From: CAZTXD01 sp964617995
Lineage (GTDB): Bacteria > Actinomycetota > Acidimicrobiia > Spongiisociales > ZC4RG35
Reading direction: 5' to 3'
Length of the DNA stretch: 5,853 bases
Assembly: GCA_964617995.1 (NCBI GenBank)
Contig: CAZTXD010000186.1
Span: 1-5,853, forward strand
The notes under the pieces are model-generated. The model ran no database searches, was not told the DNA's origin, and was given only the letters and a program-made list of their open reading frames with translations. Shown here in pieces: positions 5,012-5,853 of the stretch. Position 1 is the stretch's first letter, and each line of letters begins with the position of its first letter. The position numbers and the translations under genes were made by a program.

Positions 5012-5740
5012 ATGGAGTACGTCTCGCTGTTGGCAGGAGAACGCTGGAGCGACCACCCCCAATGCACTCACGCCCTGCTGGCAGGAGTCGCCCGGGGAGT
5101 CAACGACCACACCTCGGATGCCGGCCGGTCCAGGCTCGTCCCTTTGATTCCGTTGGTCATCGGCCTGACCGACGACGATCCCCGGGTGGATGTCGGCATC
5201 GCGATCCGCTGCGCCGCCATGGCGCTTCCCGTCGTAGCCGAGTATCGACAACGCGCTTTGGCCGCCGGACTTCTGGCCGCCGACCAGGTCTTGACCGACC
5301 TCGACGACGGAACACCCCCGGATATGACAGGGCTCCTCGATCAGGCTCGACGTGCCCTCGCCAGTGCGCCTCAGGCAGCTCGGTGGGCGGAGGACTTCAA
5401 TCCTGGAACCCGCCTGACGCCGCGGGCTTTCCAGCGTCGATCAGCGCCCGCCATCGTTCGCGTCGCTGTCGTCGGTATCGCCGAGGCGTGTATCCCCGAC
5501 CCCGACATGCGGCTCTACGAGCTTCTTGCCGCCGTCATCGGTGACTGCTCACGTTGGTTCGGTTCGGGGTCATCCTCAGACCCGGCCACGCCGGAGATCA
5601 GGTTGGGGGAGGCCCCGGCTGACCGGATACTGGCCCGGAGCCTGGCTGTGACGGCTGGCCGGGCGACATCCGCTCCCGGTGCAGAGTGGATCCCCGAGGA
5701 GGAGCGGCCGGACCGTCGGTCCGATCACCCGAACGGGTAA
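5012..5740 (+). CDS. Actinobacterial-type protein of unknown function, 242 residues
   Basis: Not assigned to a named family. The N-terminus MEYVSLLAGERWSDHP plus CTHALLAGVARGVNDHTSD (18-36) is the most motif-like part: aromatic, acidic and His/Cys residues followed by a helix and an ND-TSD turn. This style recalls actinobacterial hypothetical proteins, from memory only. Residues 37-95 are helical and hydrophobic (LVPLIPLVIGL 42-52; AIRCAAMALPVVAEYRQRALAAGLLAAD 64-91). They look more like a buried helical bundle than membrane spans, because charged residues punctuate them. A second helical block is at 145-183, and the tail (185-242) is Ser/Pro/Arg/Glu-rich and probably disordered. Start 5012 is chosen because MEYVSLLAGE looks like a natural family start and AAAGG lies 9-10 bases upstream. 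An in-frame ATG at 4931 next to a good -10 would add 27 basic residues encoded by the hairpin region. The structured upstream region suggests individual regulation. Confidence 0.75.
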   Translation: MEYVSLLAGERWSDHPQCTHALLAGVARGVNDHTSDAGRSRLVPLIPLVIGLTDDDPRVDVGIAIRCAAMALPVVAEYRQRALAAGLLAADQVLTDLDDGTPPDMTGLLDQARRALASAPQAARWAEDFNPGTRLTPRAFQRRSAPAIVRVAVVGIAEACIPDPDMRLYELLAAVIGDCSRWFGSGSSSDPATPEIRLGEAPADRILARSLAVTAGRATSAPGAEWIPEEERPDRRSDHPNG

Positions 5741-5853
5741 GTCGGCGCCGTTCCGTCGCTCGGCCCGGTGGAATGAAACGAAGACCGTCCCGCGGTGATT
5801 CTTTGGTTGTCTAAGAACAGTCCCCACCTTCTCTGGTTGTGCACGAACGGAAT
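5741..5853. other. Right-end intergenic stretch with two imperfect direct repeats
   Basis: No gene is supported here. The segments 5799-5820 and 5829-5850 align over 22 bases with 17 identities, sharing TTCT, TGGTTGT and GAAC at a 30-base period. GAACGGAAT at 5845-5853 also matches part of the inverted-repeat arm at 4849-4857. The base composition is lower in G+C than the flanking gene, as expected for a regulatory or repeat region. The pattern is cut by the window edge, so its extent is unknown. Confidence 0.5.

Noticed and set aside
5799..5853. CRISPR array start
   Set aside because: Only two imperfect copies with an 8-base gap are visible; the size and divergence do not fit a CRISPR repeat-spacer pattern.

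Overview
The window is high-GC bacterial DNA with tightly packed genes, strong G/C preference at third codon positions, TTG/GTG-type start candidates and promoters consistent with short or absent leaders. Together these suggest an actinobacterium, possibly an environmental lineage near Acidimicrobiia. The phylum is an inference from composition and protein style, not from a marker gene.

Left part (1-1646, minus strand): a two-gene unit reading leftward. It starts with a Leu/Val/Phe dehydrogenase (567-1646). Fourteen bases later comes the N-terminal half of an E1-alpha subunit of a branched-chain 2-oxoacid dehydrogenase (1-552), which runs off the left edge. The dehydrogenase stop codon sits in the Shine-Dalgarno of the E1-alpha gene. 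Together they catalyse the first two steps of Leu/Val/Ile breakdown: amino acid to 2-oxoacid, then 2-oxoacid to branched acyl-CoA. The E1-beta and E2 genes would be expected just beyond the left edge.

Middle (1647-4077): a divergent promoter region, then a plus-strand gene of unknown function (1806-2528). Convergent with it is a small membrane-anchored protein on the minus strand (2538-2834). Divergent from that is a complete acyl-CoA dehydrogenase (2932-4077), whose active site has the isovaleryl-CoA dehydrogenase layout. It could act on the acyl-CoA made by the left-hand unit, so the window may hold three successive steps of one pathway.

Right part (4078-5853): two plus-strand genes of unknown function (4181-4819 and 5012-5740), separated by strikingly structured non-coding DNA. 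A perfect 24-bp stem hairpin with nested smaller palindromes follows the acyl-CoA dehydrogenase stop. A second perfect 16-bp inverted repeat follows the 4181-4819 gene. The 5012-5740 gene is preceded by a probable promoter and an approximately 80-nt leader that can fold into three consecutive hairpins, the last of which shows an AAAGG sequence in its loop. The final 113 bases carry two imperfect direct repeats 30 bases apart and no recognisable gene.

No tRNA, rRNA, CRISPR array, insertion sequence or phage gene was seen. The metabolic genes are ordinary; the least explained material is the hairpins, the structured leader and the two or three orphan proteins.
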